Shown in pieces: positions 1 to 7,158 of a stretch of DNA of 64,000 nucleotides; position 1 is the first letter of the stretch, and each line of letters opens with the position of its first letter. Source of the DNA: Ferrovibrio sp041906005 (GTDB lineage: Bacteria > Pseudomonadota > Alphaproteobacteria > Ferrovibrionales > Ferrovibrionaceae); contig NZ_JAYRJY010000003.1 of the NCBI RefSeq assembly GCF_041906005.1, positions 18,269 to 82,268 of the forward strand, given 5' to 3'. A model generated the notes under the pieces. That model was given only the letters and a program-made list of their open reading frames with translations, was not told the origin of the DNA and did not search any database. Made by a program: the position numbers and the translations under genes.

Positions 1-216
1 AATGTGATGACCGAAGGCCTCATCGAGCTTGGCGAGGATTATGTGAAGGGCATGGCCGCGGCCGTGCCGATGGGCAAGCTTGGCAATGTCGAGGATATCG
101 GCCATGCCGCCCTCTTCCTCGCCTCGCGCGAGGCCGGCTACATCACCGGGCAAACGATCATCGTCGATGGCGGCCAGATCCTGCCCGAGAGCCAGGACGC
201 GCTGTCGCAGATGTAA
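1..216 (+). CDS. SDR-family oxidoreductase, C-terminal end (5' truncated by window)
   Basis: This is the last 71 codons of a short-chain dehydrogenase/reductase. The reading frame is open to the first base, so the true start lies outside the window. The visible part holds the family's C-terminal elements: a substrate-loop NVMTEGL, a helix PMGKLGNVEDIGHAALFLAS, and the closing ITGQTIIVDGGQ strand of classical SDRs. It ends four bases before the stop of the convergent AraC gene. RMM-type microcompartment loci usually include an SDR that interconverts aminoacetone and 1-amino-2-propanol. This one could fill that role, but that is inference from location; the cofactor motif and the Ser-Tyr-Lys triad are not visible. 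Confidence 0.9.
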   Translation, partial: NVMTEGLIELGEDYVKGMAAAVPMGKLGNVEDIGHAALFLASREAGYITGQTIIVDGGQILPESQDALSQM

Positions 217-219
217 AGG

Positions 220-1287
220 TCAGTGCCCCTGCTTCCGATAGGCGCGCGGGCTGACACCCGTCCAGCGGGTGAAGGCGCGGGTGAAGGCGGAGAGCTCCGA
301 ATAGCCGAGCAGCAGGGCGATCTCGGTCAGCGGTAGCTGGCGCTGATCGAGATACATCTGGGCAAGGCTCTGCCGTGTCGTTTCGACCGCATCCTTATAG
401 GTGAGCCCCTGTTCAGCGAGTTCCCGCTGCACCACAGCGGCCGGCACGCGCAGGGAATGAGCGATCTGATCGAGGCTGGGGTAGCCGCCGGGCAGGCTCA
501 CGCGGATCGCCGTCTTGACCCGGTCGACCATACCGTCGGTCCCCTGCCGATGCGAACCCAGAGATTCGAGGCAGGTCTGCATCATGGTCAGAAGCTGCAA
601 ATCGCGGCCCGGCATCGACCGCTCGAGGAGTTCGGGACGGAACAGCAGCGCATTGGTCGGCTGGCTGAAATAGACCGGCGCATCGAAGGCCGCCTCGTGC
701 TCCTTCCAGAATTCCGGGCGCGGATGCTCGAAATGCACCTCGACCGGCGTCCATTTCGACCCGCAGCAATCGCGGATGACATTGGCGAACATGCCGAGCG
801 AGAGTTCCGCATCCTGCCGGCGCTCGACGATTTCCGAGGAAAAGATCTGGTATTCGAGCCGCATCAGCCCGTCGGTGCCCTTCACCAGCTGCATCCCTGA
901 GGATTCCTGGTGGTAGTGGAAAAGCCGCACCAGATTTTCGAGAGCCGCCCCCAGATTTGGGGATGAGATCGCTGCATAGCCCCACATGCCGAGGTCGCGC
1001 GGCTGGAATTGCTGGCCGAAATGCAGACCGAAATTGCCCGGGCTGAACTTGTCGCCCTGGATCTGCTTGGCCGCTTGCTCGAAGAGGCGGCAATAAGAAG
1101 CGAGTTTTAGTTTCAGGGTGGGCGATCCGGCCATATCCGGTGCAATGCCGGAATTGCCGAAGATCGAATCCACATCACCGCGCTGACGCTCGATGAAGTC
1201 CACCAAGCCGGTGGCAGCCGCGGCAAGGACGATCGGTGCCCCGCTTTCGCGCGTCTCGGTCTTGTGATCCAGCAAAGCGGCAGCCAT
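220..1287 (-). CDS. AraC-family transcriptional regulator (arabinose-binding-type sensor domain)
   Basis: A 355-residue regulator. The N-terminal ~200 residues resemble the AraC-type ligand-binding domain found in OruR/ArgR-like activators (for example FGLHFGQQFQPRDLGMWGY). The C-terminal ~100 residues carry two helix-turn-helix motifs, ending in LTEIALLLGYSELSAFTRAF and WTGVSPRAYRK. I chose the ATG at 1287 (MAAALLDHK) because GGGGA sits about 8 bases upstream; a longer frame reaches 1362. The gene is divergent from the microcompartment operon, so it is the likely activator of that operon, responding to an amino alcohol or a pathway intermediate. The effector is not deducible from sequence. 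Confidence 0.9.
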   Translation of the reverse strand: MAAALLDHKTETRESGAPIVLAAAATGLVDFIERQRGDVDSIFGNSGIAPDMAGSPTLKLKLASYCRLFEQAAKQIQGDKFSPGNFGLHFGQQFQPRDLGMWGYAAISSPNLGAALENLVRLFHYHQESSGMQLVKGTDGLMRLEYQIFSSEIVERRQDAELSLGMFANVIRDCCGSKWTPVEVHFEHPRPEFWKEHEAAFDAPVYFSQPTNALLFRPELLERSMPGRDLQLLTMMQTCLESLGSHRQGTDGMVDRVKTAIRVSLPGGYPSLDQIAHSLRVPAAVVQRELAEQGLTYKDAVETTRQSLAQMYLDQRQLPLTEIALLLGYSELSAFTRAFTRWTGVSPRAYRKQGH

Positions 1288-1370
1288 CGGAAATCCCCGG
1301 CTAAACGTCACGCACCAGACTGTGGATGCTTGATGATGGCATGGCGCATGGCGCGGCTTCAAGGGTGCAA

Positions 1371-1382
1371 AGCTGATCAGCT
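1371..1382. promoter_or_regulatory. Perfect 12-bp palindrome in the AraC/BMC divergent promoter region
   Basis: AGCTGATCAGCT is an exact palindrome within the 253-base region between the AraC gene and the first microcompartment gene (1288-1540). It is a candidate operator. The rest of that region shows no clear promoter hexamers by eye. The kinase gene has a strong purine-rich ribosome site (GGGAGCAGGGAAA) ending 4 bases before its ATG at 1541. Confidence 0.35.
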
Positions 1383-1540
1383 GTCAAGATCGCCCCGTCA
1401 CGGGTCAAGCGAGGCTTGGCGCCCGCACCCTAGCCTGCACTTGGATGGAAATGCGCCTGCCGCCGTCAAGCGGCATGCCCGGACTTTAGTTAACGATCCT
1501 GGGTGAAGAGCCTGACCACCATCTGGGAGCAGGGAAATAA

Positions 1541-2539
1541 ATGAGCGGCATGCTCACGACAGAACAATTGTTGCGCGCGATCGATGAGCTGGCTGCTGCC
1601 GCCTTGCCCCGCTGGGGGTTGGCTGGCGCCGAGCTGAAGCTGATCAATCATTCGGAAAATTGGACCTATCGCGTGACGCCCCGGGGCACCGCGCGTCCGG
1701 TCATCCTGCGCGTGCATCGGGAAGGCTATCACAGCGTCGACGGCATCCGCAGCGAGCTTGCCTGGATGCGCGCCCTGCAATCGCAAGCGGGTGTGAAGAC
1801 GCCACAGGCCATTCCCGGCACCGACGGCGCCGATATCCAGACCGTGGCGCATCCGGCCCTCGCCACGCCGCGCAATTGCGTGCTGTTCGAATTCATCGAC
1901 GGGACCGAGCCGCCGCAGGACAATCTCATTCCGCCTTTCCGTCAATTGGGCGAGGTAACGGCGCGCTGCCACAATCACAGCGAAACCTGGACGCGCCCCC
2001 CCTATTTCGAGCGCCTTTCCTGGGACTTTGAACATTCCCTGGGGAAGACCGCCAATTGGGGTGCCTGGCAGGACGGGCCGGATTGCACGCCGGACCGCGC
2101 CCGGCTGTTGCAGCGCGCGGTCGATCTGATGGAGAAGCGGCTGACGGCTTTCGGACAGGCCCGGAACCGTTACGGCCTCATCCATGCCGATTTCCGCCTC
2201 GCCAACCTGCTTGTTCACAATGGCGATGTGCGCGTCATCGATTTCGACGATTGCGGCCTCGGCTGGTTTCTCTATGACGCAGCAAGCGCGGTGAGTTTCT
2301 TCGAGGACCGCGCCGATGTGCCGGAACTGATGGAAGCCTGGAAGGAAGGCTATCGCCGCCAGCGCGCGCTGCCGAAGACGGACGATGACGAATTGTGGAC
2401 CTTCATCCTGCTGCGTCGCATGACGCTCTTTGCCTGGATGGGGAGCCATGCCGAAACGGATCTCGCCCGCACCGAGGGCCCCGGTTACAGCACCGGCACC
2501 TGCGAACTCGCTGAACGTTATCTGAGCCAATACAGCTGA
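1541..2539 (+). CDS. Amino-alcohol kinase, APH/choline-kinase-like phosphotransferase (BMC operon)
   Basis: A 332-residue protein of the aminoglycoside phosphotransferase/SrkA-like kinase fold. The catalytic loop HADFRLANLL is at residues 215-224 and the Mg-binding IDFDD starts at 233 (Asp234). It is the first gene of a seven-gene microcompartment operon and lies 24 bases before an aminotransferase-fold gene. In the mycobacterial RMM compartment the homologous position is held by (S)-1-amino-2-propanol kinase, which makes the O-phosphate that a class-III phospholyase then cleaves. The kinase family is clear; the exact amino alcohol (aminopropanol or ethanolamine) is inferred from gene context. 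Confidence 0.85.
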   Translation: MSGMLTTEQLLRAIDELAAAALPRWGLAGAELKLINHSENWTYRVTPRGTARPVILRVHREGYHSVDGIRSELAWMRALQSQAGVKTPQAIPGTDGADIQTVAHPALATPRNCVLFEFIDGTEPPQDNLIPPFRQLGEVTARCHNHSETWTRPPYFERLSWDFEHSLGKTANWGAWQDGPDCTPDRARLLQRAVDLMEKRLTAFGQARNRYGLIHADFRLANLLVHNGDVRVIDFDDCGLGWFLYDAASAVSFFEDRADVPELMEAWKEGYRRQRALPKTDDDELWTFILLRRMTLFAWMGSHAETDLARTEGPGYSTGTCELAERYLSQYS

Positions 2540-2563
2540 ACCCCGACGGGTCAGGAGTTACCG

Positions 2564-3853
2564 ATGGTCGATTACCCAGAGAGTCCCGAGAAGCGCGAGT
2601 TCATCGCCAAGTCGAAGCAATTCTGGAATCCAGGCAAGACCCAGGCTTGGCAGGATATGGGCGTCGATCTGGTGATCGATCGGCGTGAGGGCTACCTGCT
2701 CTGGGACATGGATGGGCGGCGTCTTATTGATCTCCATCTCAACGGTGGCACCTACAATATCGGTCATCGGCATCCGGAACTGATCGAGGTGCTCAATCGC
2801 GGCATGCAGCGCTTCGACATGGGCAATCACCACTTCCCAAATATGGGCCGCACGGCCTTGGCCGAGCGGCTGGCGCGCATCTGCGGCGGCGACATGCACT
2901 ATACCATGTATGCCTCAGGCGGCGCCGAAGCCATCGACATCGCCCTCAAGACCGCGCGCCACGCCACACAGCGGCGCAAGATCGTCTCGATCATCAATGC
3001 CTATCATGGCCATACCGGCCTCGCCGTCGCCGCCGGCGCTGATCGCTTCAAGAAGATCTTTCTGTCCGACCAGCCGGAAGATTTCGTGCATGTGCCTTTC
3101 AACGATCTCAACGCGATGGAAGATGCGCTGAAAGGCAAAGACGTCGCCTGCCTCATCATGGAGACGATTCCCGCGACCTACGGCTTTCCGATGCCGCTGC
3201 CCGGCTACCTCACGGAAGTGAAGAAGTTGTGCGAGCGTTATGGCGCACTCTATGTCGCGGATGAAGTGCAGACGGGCCTGATGCGCTGCGGCGAAATGTG
3301 GGGCTATCAGCGCTATGGCATCCAGCCGGACATCATGGTGACCGGCAAGGGCATTTCCGGCGGTATGTATCCGATCGCCTGCGTCGTGGTGCGCGAGCCC
3401 TATGCCGGCTGGCTGAAACAGGACGGTTTTGCCCATATGTCGACCATGGGCGGCGCCGAGCTCGGCTGCCTGGTTGCCATGAAGACGCTAGAAATCCTCG
3501 AACGTCCGATGGTGAAGCCGATGGTCAACTATATCTCCGAGACGTTCCGCAACGGTCTTCACGAGATCATGCGGCTTTATCCCAGCTTCTTCGTGGGCTT
3601 GCGCCAATGTGGCGTCGTCATGGGGCTGGAATTCGATTTCCCCGAGGGCGCCAAACCGGTGATGAAGCATCTCTATGAAAACGGCGTCTGGGCGATCTTC
3701 TCGACGCTCGATCCGCGCGTGCTGCAATTCAAGCCCGGTGTGTTGATGACCGCCGATCTCTGCGCCGAGGTGCTGGAGCGGGTCGAACGCAGCATCGGTC
3801 TCGCCTATGCCGAATGCATGGGCAAAGGTCGCAGCGCCCATCGGGCCGCCTGA
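2564..3853 (+). CDS. Class-III aminotransferase-fold PLP enzyme, probable amino-alcohol-phosphate phospholyase
   Basis: A 429-residue fold-type-I PLP enzyme. The cofactor-binding lysine is K262 in TGKGISGG, and the PLP-phosphate segment ASGGAEA and the DEVQTG aspartate are both present. Enzymes of this subgroup (AGXT2L1/EtnppL-like) release ammonia and phosphate from O-phosphoamino alcohols and give an aldehyde. Kinase upstream and CoA-acylating aldehyde dehydrogenase downstream (14 bases away) make phospholyase more likely than transamination: phosphoaminopropanol to propionaldehyde. No obvious encapsulation helix is seen at either end, so whether it enters the shell is open. Confidence 0.82.
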   Translation: MVDYPESPEKREFIAKSKQFWNPGKTQAWQDMGVDLVIDRREGYLLWDMDGRRLIDLHLNGGTYNIGHRHPELIEVLNRGMQRFDMGNHHFPNMGRTALAERLARICGGDMHYTMYASGGAEAIDIALKTARHATQRRKIVSIINAYHGHTGLAVAAGADRFKKIFLSDQPEDFVHVPFNDLNAMEDALKGKDVACLIMETIPATYGFPMPLPGYLTEVKKLCERYGALYVADEVQTGLMRCGEMWGYQRYGIQPDIMVTGKGISGGMYPIACVVVREPYAGWLKQDGFAHMSTMGGAELGCLVAMKTLEILERPMVKPMVNYISETFRNGLHEIMRLYPSFFVGLRQCGVVMGLEFDFPEGAKPVMKHLYENGVWAIFSTLDPRVLQFKPGVLMTADLCAEVLERVERSIGLAYAECMGKGRSAHRAA

Positions 3854-3866
3854 GGAGCGCCGCGAT

Positions 3867-5462
3867 ATGACTGCCATCATTGAAGAAATCCTCGCCGGCG
3901 ACAAACGCGCCACCGGTACCGCCGACCTCATGCTGCAAATGGCGGAATGGGCCGCGGCGGCCTTTGCGCGCTTCGACCGAGCAAAGGTCGAAAAGATCGC
4001 CCGCGCCGCCGCCGATGTCGCCTATGCCCATGCCGGGGAACTCGCCGAAGCGGCGGTCAAGGAAACCGGCTTCGGTGTCGCCGCCCATAAGAAGATCAAG
4101 AACGAACTGACCTCACGCGGTCTTTTCGAGCTCTATTCGAAAGAGGATTTTTGTTCGGCCAAGATCGATCCTGCGCTGAAGATGGTCGAACTGCCCAAGC
4201 CGGCCGGCGTCATTTTCGCCCTGACGCCCTCGACCAACCCGGTCTGCAGCGTCTATTACAAGGTGCTGATGGCGCTCTTCACCCGCAACGCCATCATCCT
4301 GTCGCCGCACCCGATGGCAAAGGGCTGTTCGGTGAAGGCTGCCAAACTGATGGCCGAAGCCGCAGAACAGGCCGGTGCACCCACCGGCATCATCCAGATC
4401 ATCGAGCAGCCAAATCTGCCGCTGATTGACTATGTGATGAAAAGCCCGCGCGTCGGCGTCATCCTGGCGACCGGCGGCACACCCATGGTGCGCTCGGCCT
4501 ATAGTTCCGGCAATCCGGCGATCGGCGTCGGTCCCGGCAATGCGCCGGTCCTGGTTGACGACAGCGCCGACCTCAATGAAGTGGCCAAGCGTATCGTCAT
4601 GTCGAAGGCATTCGACAATTCGATCCTCTGTACGAATGAAAGCGTCGTCGTTGCGATCGATAGCATCGCCGACCGGCTGCTGCAATCCTTGAAATCGGCG
4701 AGCGCCTATATCGCGAAGCCCGAGGAAGTCGTGGCCTTGCGCGACTTGCTGTTCGGCCTGGGCTCGTTCAACACGGCCGTCCTGGGCAAGTCTGCGGTCG
4801 AAATCGGCGCGCAGGCTGGCATTCGCCTACCTTCGAATACGCAGATCATTGTCGCCGAAATCGACCGCGTCGGGATCGACGAGCCGCTTTCCAAGGAAAA
4901 GCTCTGCCCTGTGCTGGGCTTCTTGCGAGTGCCGCATGCCGATGCCGGCATTACCCAGGCCCGCGCGCTCATCCGCCTGTCAGGTGCCGGTCATTCCGCT
5001 GCCATCCACAGCCGCCATGCACCGACCATCCTGAAATATGGCGCGGCGGTGAAGGCTTTGCGCGTCGCCGTCAACGCGCCATGCAGCCTGGGTGCCGCCG
5101 GCTATGGCACGCATCTGGCACCGGCCTTCACCATCGGCACCGGCTTCTTCGGGTCCTCCTCGATCGGCGAGAATGTGGGACCGCAACACCTCATCAACTG
5201 GACACGGATCGCCTATAACGACGATCCCAAGGAAGTGTTCGGCGATTTCAGCGGACTCGACGCCAATGCCGGCGGCCCCGCTCTGGCACTGGGTCTGGAG
5301 GCGCCGATTTCACTGGGTCGCCTGCAGGAAGGGGCCGATGCGGCGCAGGATCCCCTGCCCTTGCCTCTTTCCAACAGTGGATCGACCGACGAGGTCGCCA
5401 TCTTGCGCGAAGAAATCCGGCGCATGGTCCTTGAAGAACTGCGCGGGGCGCTCCGGTCATGA
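3867..5462 (+). CDS. CoA-acylating aldehyde dehydrogenase with C-terminal encapsulation helix
   Basis: A 531-residue enzyme of the EutE/PduP/AdhE-N class, which oxidises an aldehyde to acyl-CoA with NAD. It shows the AdhE-like segments STNPVCSVYYKVLMALFTRN and SPHPMAKG; the nucleophile is C255 in SILCTNE. After a low-complexity linker (about 460-500) the last ~25 residues form a predicted amphipathic helix, EVAILREEIRRMVLEELRG, of the type that targets cargo into microcompartments. I chose the ATG at 3867 because GAGGAG lies 10 bases upstream; the frame is open back to 3807. Propionyl-CoA is the likely product if the pathway is aminopropanol breakdown. Confidence 0.92.
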   Translation: MTAIIEEILAGDKRATGTADLMLQMAEWAAAAFARFDRAKVEKIARAAADVAYAHAGELAEAAVKETGFGVAAHKKIKNELTSRGLFELYSKEDFCSAKIDPALKMVELPKPAGVIFALTPSTNPVCSVYYKVLMALFTRNAIILSPHPMAKGCSVKAAKLMAEAAEQAGAPTGIIQIIEQPNLPLIDYVMKSPRVGVILATGGTPMVRSAYSSGNPAIGVGPGNAPVLVDDSADLNEVAKRIVMSKAFDNSILCTNESVVVAIDSIADRLLQSLKSASAYIAKPEEVVALRDLLFGLGSFNTAVLGKSAVEIGAQAGIRLPSNTQIIVAEIDRVGIDEPLSKEKLCPVLGFLRVPHADAGITQARALIRLSGAGHSAAIHSRHAPTILKYGAAVKALRVAVNAPCSLGAAGYGTHLAPAFTIGTGFFGSSSIGENVGPQHLINWTRIAYNDDPKEVFGDFSGLDANAGGPALALGLEAPISLGRLQEGADAAQDPLPLPLSNSGSTDEVAILREEIRRMVLEELRGALRS

Positions 5463-5480
5463 GAAGGCAGCACTGATATC

Positions 5481-6080
5481 ATGGCCGATCTGCGCTCCTT
5501 CATCTTCATCGACCAGCTGCAGCCGCAGACGCTCTGCTATATGGCGAGCGGCATGCGCGGGCGCTTGCCACGCACCCATATGGCCGCCCAGATCATCGAA
5601 GTGGCCCCCGGGCTCGATATCGAGGCGCTGACCGATACCGCCCTCAAGCATGCCGAGGTGAGCGGTGGCATGCTGGTGGTGGAACGCCAGTTCGGCTATC
5701 TCGAATTCCATTCCCGTTCGACGGCCGCCGTCAAGTCGGCCGCCGAGGCTGTGCTGGATGAGCTCGAGGCACGAACCGAACAGGCGATGAAACCGCAGAT
5801 TCTCGCTTCCAAGATCGTGACCCGGATCGATAATGGCCACGCTTTCCTCATCAACCGCAACAAATCGGGTTCGATGATCCTGCCCGGCGAATCGCTCTTC
5901 GTCCTCGAGATGCAGCCCGCCTCCTATGCCATCCTGGCCACCAATGAGGCGGAAAAAACGGCGGATATCAAAGTGATCGACTATCGCATGTTCGGCGCCA
6001 CCGGCCGGGTCTACCTCTCCGGTGAAGAATCCAATGTGCGCATGGGCGCTGAAGCGGCCTTGGCCGCCTTGCAAGGATGA
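5481..6080 (+). CDS. BMC-T (tandem-domain) shell protein, first copy
   Basis: A 199-residue protein with two consecutive BMC-like domains, roughly 1-95 and 100-199. Shared BMC sequence features are VVERQFGYLEF closing domain 1 and NRNKSGSMILPGESLFVLEM in domain 2, followed by MFGATGRVYLSG. It resembles the other BMC-T at 7159-7794 throughout, so the two are paralogs. BMC-T proteins form pseudohexameric trimers, often with a larger or gated pore for bulky metabolites. Its stop overlaps the next start (ATGA at 6077-6080), giving translational coupling. A GAGAAGG ribosome site precedes the start. Confidence 0.88.
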   Translation: MADLRSFIFIDQLQPQTLCYMASGMRGRLPRTHMAAQIIEVAPGLDIEALTDTALKHAEVSGGMLVVERQFGYLEFHSRSTAAVKSAAEAVLDELEARTEQAMKPQILASKIVTRIDNGHAFLINRNKSGSMILPGESLFVLEMQPASYAILATNEAEKTADIKVIDYRMFGATGRVYLSGEESNVRMGAEAALAALQG

Positions 6081-6499
6081 GCCAGATGGATAAGAGCCTC
6101 ATCCGCAACCTGATCCGAGAAGTCATCGCCGAGGAAGTGAAGGCGATGAAGTCGGGTAAGTCGCCCGCCGCCACACCTTCCTCGGTGCGCATTGCTGGGG
6201 ATGCCGATCTCGCGACTTTTGCCAAGGACGTCTTGCGCCTCGCTGACGATCCGCAGGTGCGCACTGCCATTCTGGCCGGGCGGCATCCGTTCCATCTGGC
6301 AAGCTCTGCTGCGCCAACGACGGCTGCGCCGTCCGGGCAAAGTCATCGCGTCGACAAGGGCGTCGTTACGGAAGGCGCCATCGCCAAGCTCGGCAAGAAT
6401 GTCTCGCGCCTGCTGCTGGGGCCGGGCGTCAGTATCACCCCCTTGGCCCGCGACAAGGCCAAGGCGCGCAACATCAGCGTCGAAAGGATCGGGCAATGA
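6077..6499 (+). CDS. Small BMC-associated protein with N-terminal encapsulation helix and EutQ-N-like C-terminus
   Basis: A 140-residue protein, ATGA-coupled on both sides. Residues about 4-22 form an amphipathic helix (LIRNLIREVIAEEV) typical of encapsulation peptides, followed by a Ser/Ala/Pro linker. The C-terminal ~50 residues read VVTEGAIAKLGKNVSRLLL then GVSITPLARDKAKARNI, which resembles the N-terminal segment of EutQ (ITANDI ... IITPEAREVA). No catalytic motif is visible. It may be a scaffold or cargo adaptor inside the shell. Gene reality is well supported by coupling and context; the molecular role is unknown. Confidence 0.8.
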   Translation: MSQMDKSLIRNLIREVIAEEVKAMKSGKSPAATPSSVRIAGDADLATFAKDVLRLADDPQVRTAILAGRHPFHLASSAAPTTAAPSGQSHRVDKGVVTEGAIAKLGKNVSRLLLGPGVSITPLARDKAKARNISVERIGQ

Positions 6500-6753
6500 T
6501 TCGCGGTCGGGTCGTGGGCCGATATTGGGCCACCAAGAAAATCGAGCACATCCCCTCGGGGGCGTTCCTGGAAGTGGAAAGCCCCGGCGGCGGGCGCATG
6601 ATCGCCTTTGACGTGCTGGGCTGCGGCGAGGGCGAGGATGTCCTCATCGTCACCGGTTCCACCGCCGCCTCCTGGCTGGGCGGCGGCAAGATACCCATAG
6701 ACGCACTCATCATCGGCTCGCTCGACGAGACGTCGAAATCCAAATCGAAATAG
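6496..6753 (+). CDS. BMC-P pentameric vertex protein (EutN/CcmL family)
   Basis: An 85-residue protein starting MIRGRVVGRYWATKKIEHIP, the typical opening of EutN/CcmL proteins. It has the family's DVLGCGEGEDVLIVTGS core and the KIPIDALIIGSLDE closing strand. Pentamers of this family cap the twelve vertices of icosahedral shells. The start ATG overlaps the preceding stop by one frame-shifted ATGA. A Ser/Lys tail (SKSKSK) closes the protein. Single BMC-P genes are normal for a complete compartment operon, so this supports a closed shell. Confidence 0.95.
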   Translation: MIRGRVVGRYWATKKIEHIPSGAFLEVESPGGGRMIAFDVLGCGEGEDVLIVTGSTAASWLGGGKIPIDALIIGSLDETSKSKSK

Positions 6754-6782
6754 CCAACACTGTTGAAAGCAAGGAGAGAACC

Positions 6783-7064
6783 ATGTCGAACGCTATCGGA
6801 ATGATCGAGACCAAGGGTTTCGTCGCGGCCCTGGCCGCGGCCGATGCCATGGTCAAAGCCGCCAATGTCACGGTGGTCGGCCGCGAAGAAGTGGGTGACG
6901 GCCTCGTTGCCGTCATCATTAATGGCGATGTCGGTGCCGTGAAGGCAGCGACTGAAGCCGGTGCCGAAGCAGCGAGCAGCGTCGGTACGCTGGTCTCCGT
7001 CCACGTCATCCCGCGCCCGCATCCCGACCTTGGCAAGCATTTCTCGACCGCCAGCGGGAAGTAA
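6783..7064 (+). CDS. BMC-H hexameric shell protein with Asp-bearing pore loop
   Basis: A 93-residue canonical single-domain BMC protein: IGMIETKGFVAALAAADAM at residues 5-23, then VTVVGREEVGDGLVAVIINGD around 29-49 and VGAVKAATEAGAEAAS. The pore loop reads R34-E-E-V-G-D-G40; most PduA/EutM-type pores have K-I/V-G-S/G-G at this place, so this hexamer would line its pore with aspartate and lose the flanking lysine. It has a good ribosome site (AGGAGAG) ending 5 bases before the ATG. It is the only BMC-H in the window and so probably the main facet tile. Confidence 0.95.
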   Translation: MSNAIGMIETKGFVAALAAADAMVKAANVTVVGREEVGDGLVAVIINGDVGAVKAATEAGAEAASSVGTLVSVHVIPRPHPDLGKHFSTASGK

Positions 7065-7083
7065 CTGATCGACGCAAGCTTGA

Positions 7084-7116
7084 CCGTCATGCCCCGACTG
7101 AGTGCGGGCATGACGG
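7084..7116. repeat. Palindromic hairpin (11-bp perfect stem) between BMC-H and BMC-T genes
   Basis: CCGTCATGCCC (7084-7094) pairs perfectly with GGGCATGACGG (7106-7116) around an 11-base loop. GTCATGCCC-type palindromes are a recurrent intergenic element in many alphaproteobacterial genomes. No T-run follows, so it is not an obvious intrinsic terminator. Its place between two shell genes suggests a transcript-stability or attenuation role. Confidence 0.7.
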
Positions 7117-7158
7117 CAGATGTGTTGACGTTGCTCTAACGCCTTCCGGAATCAATTT

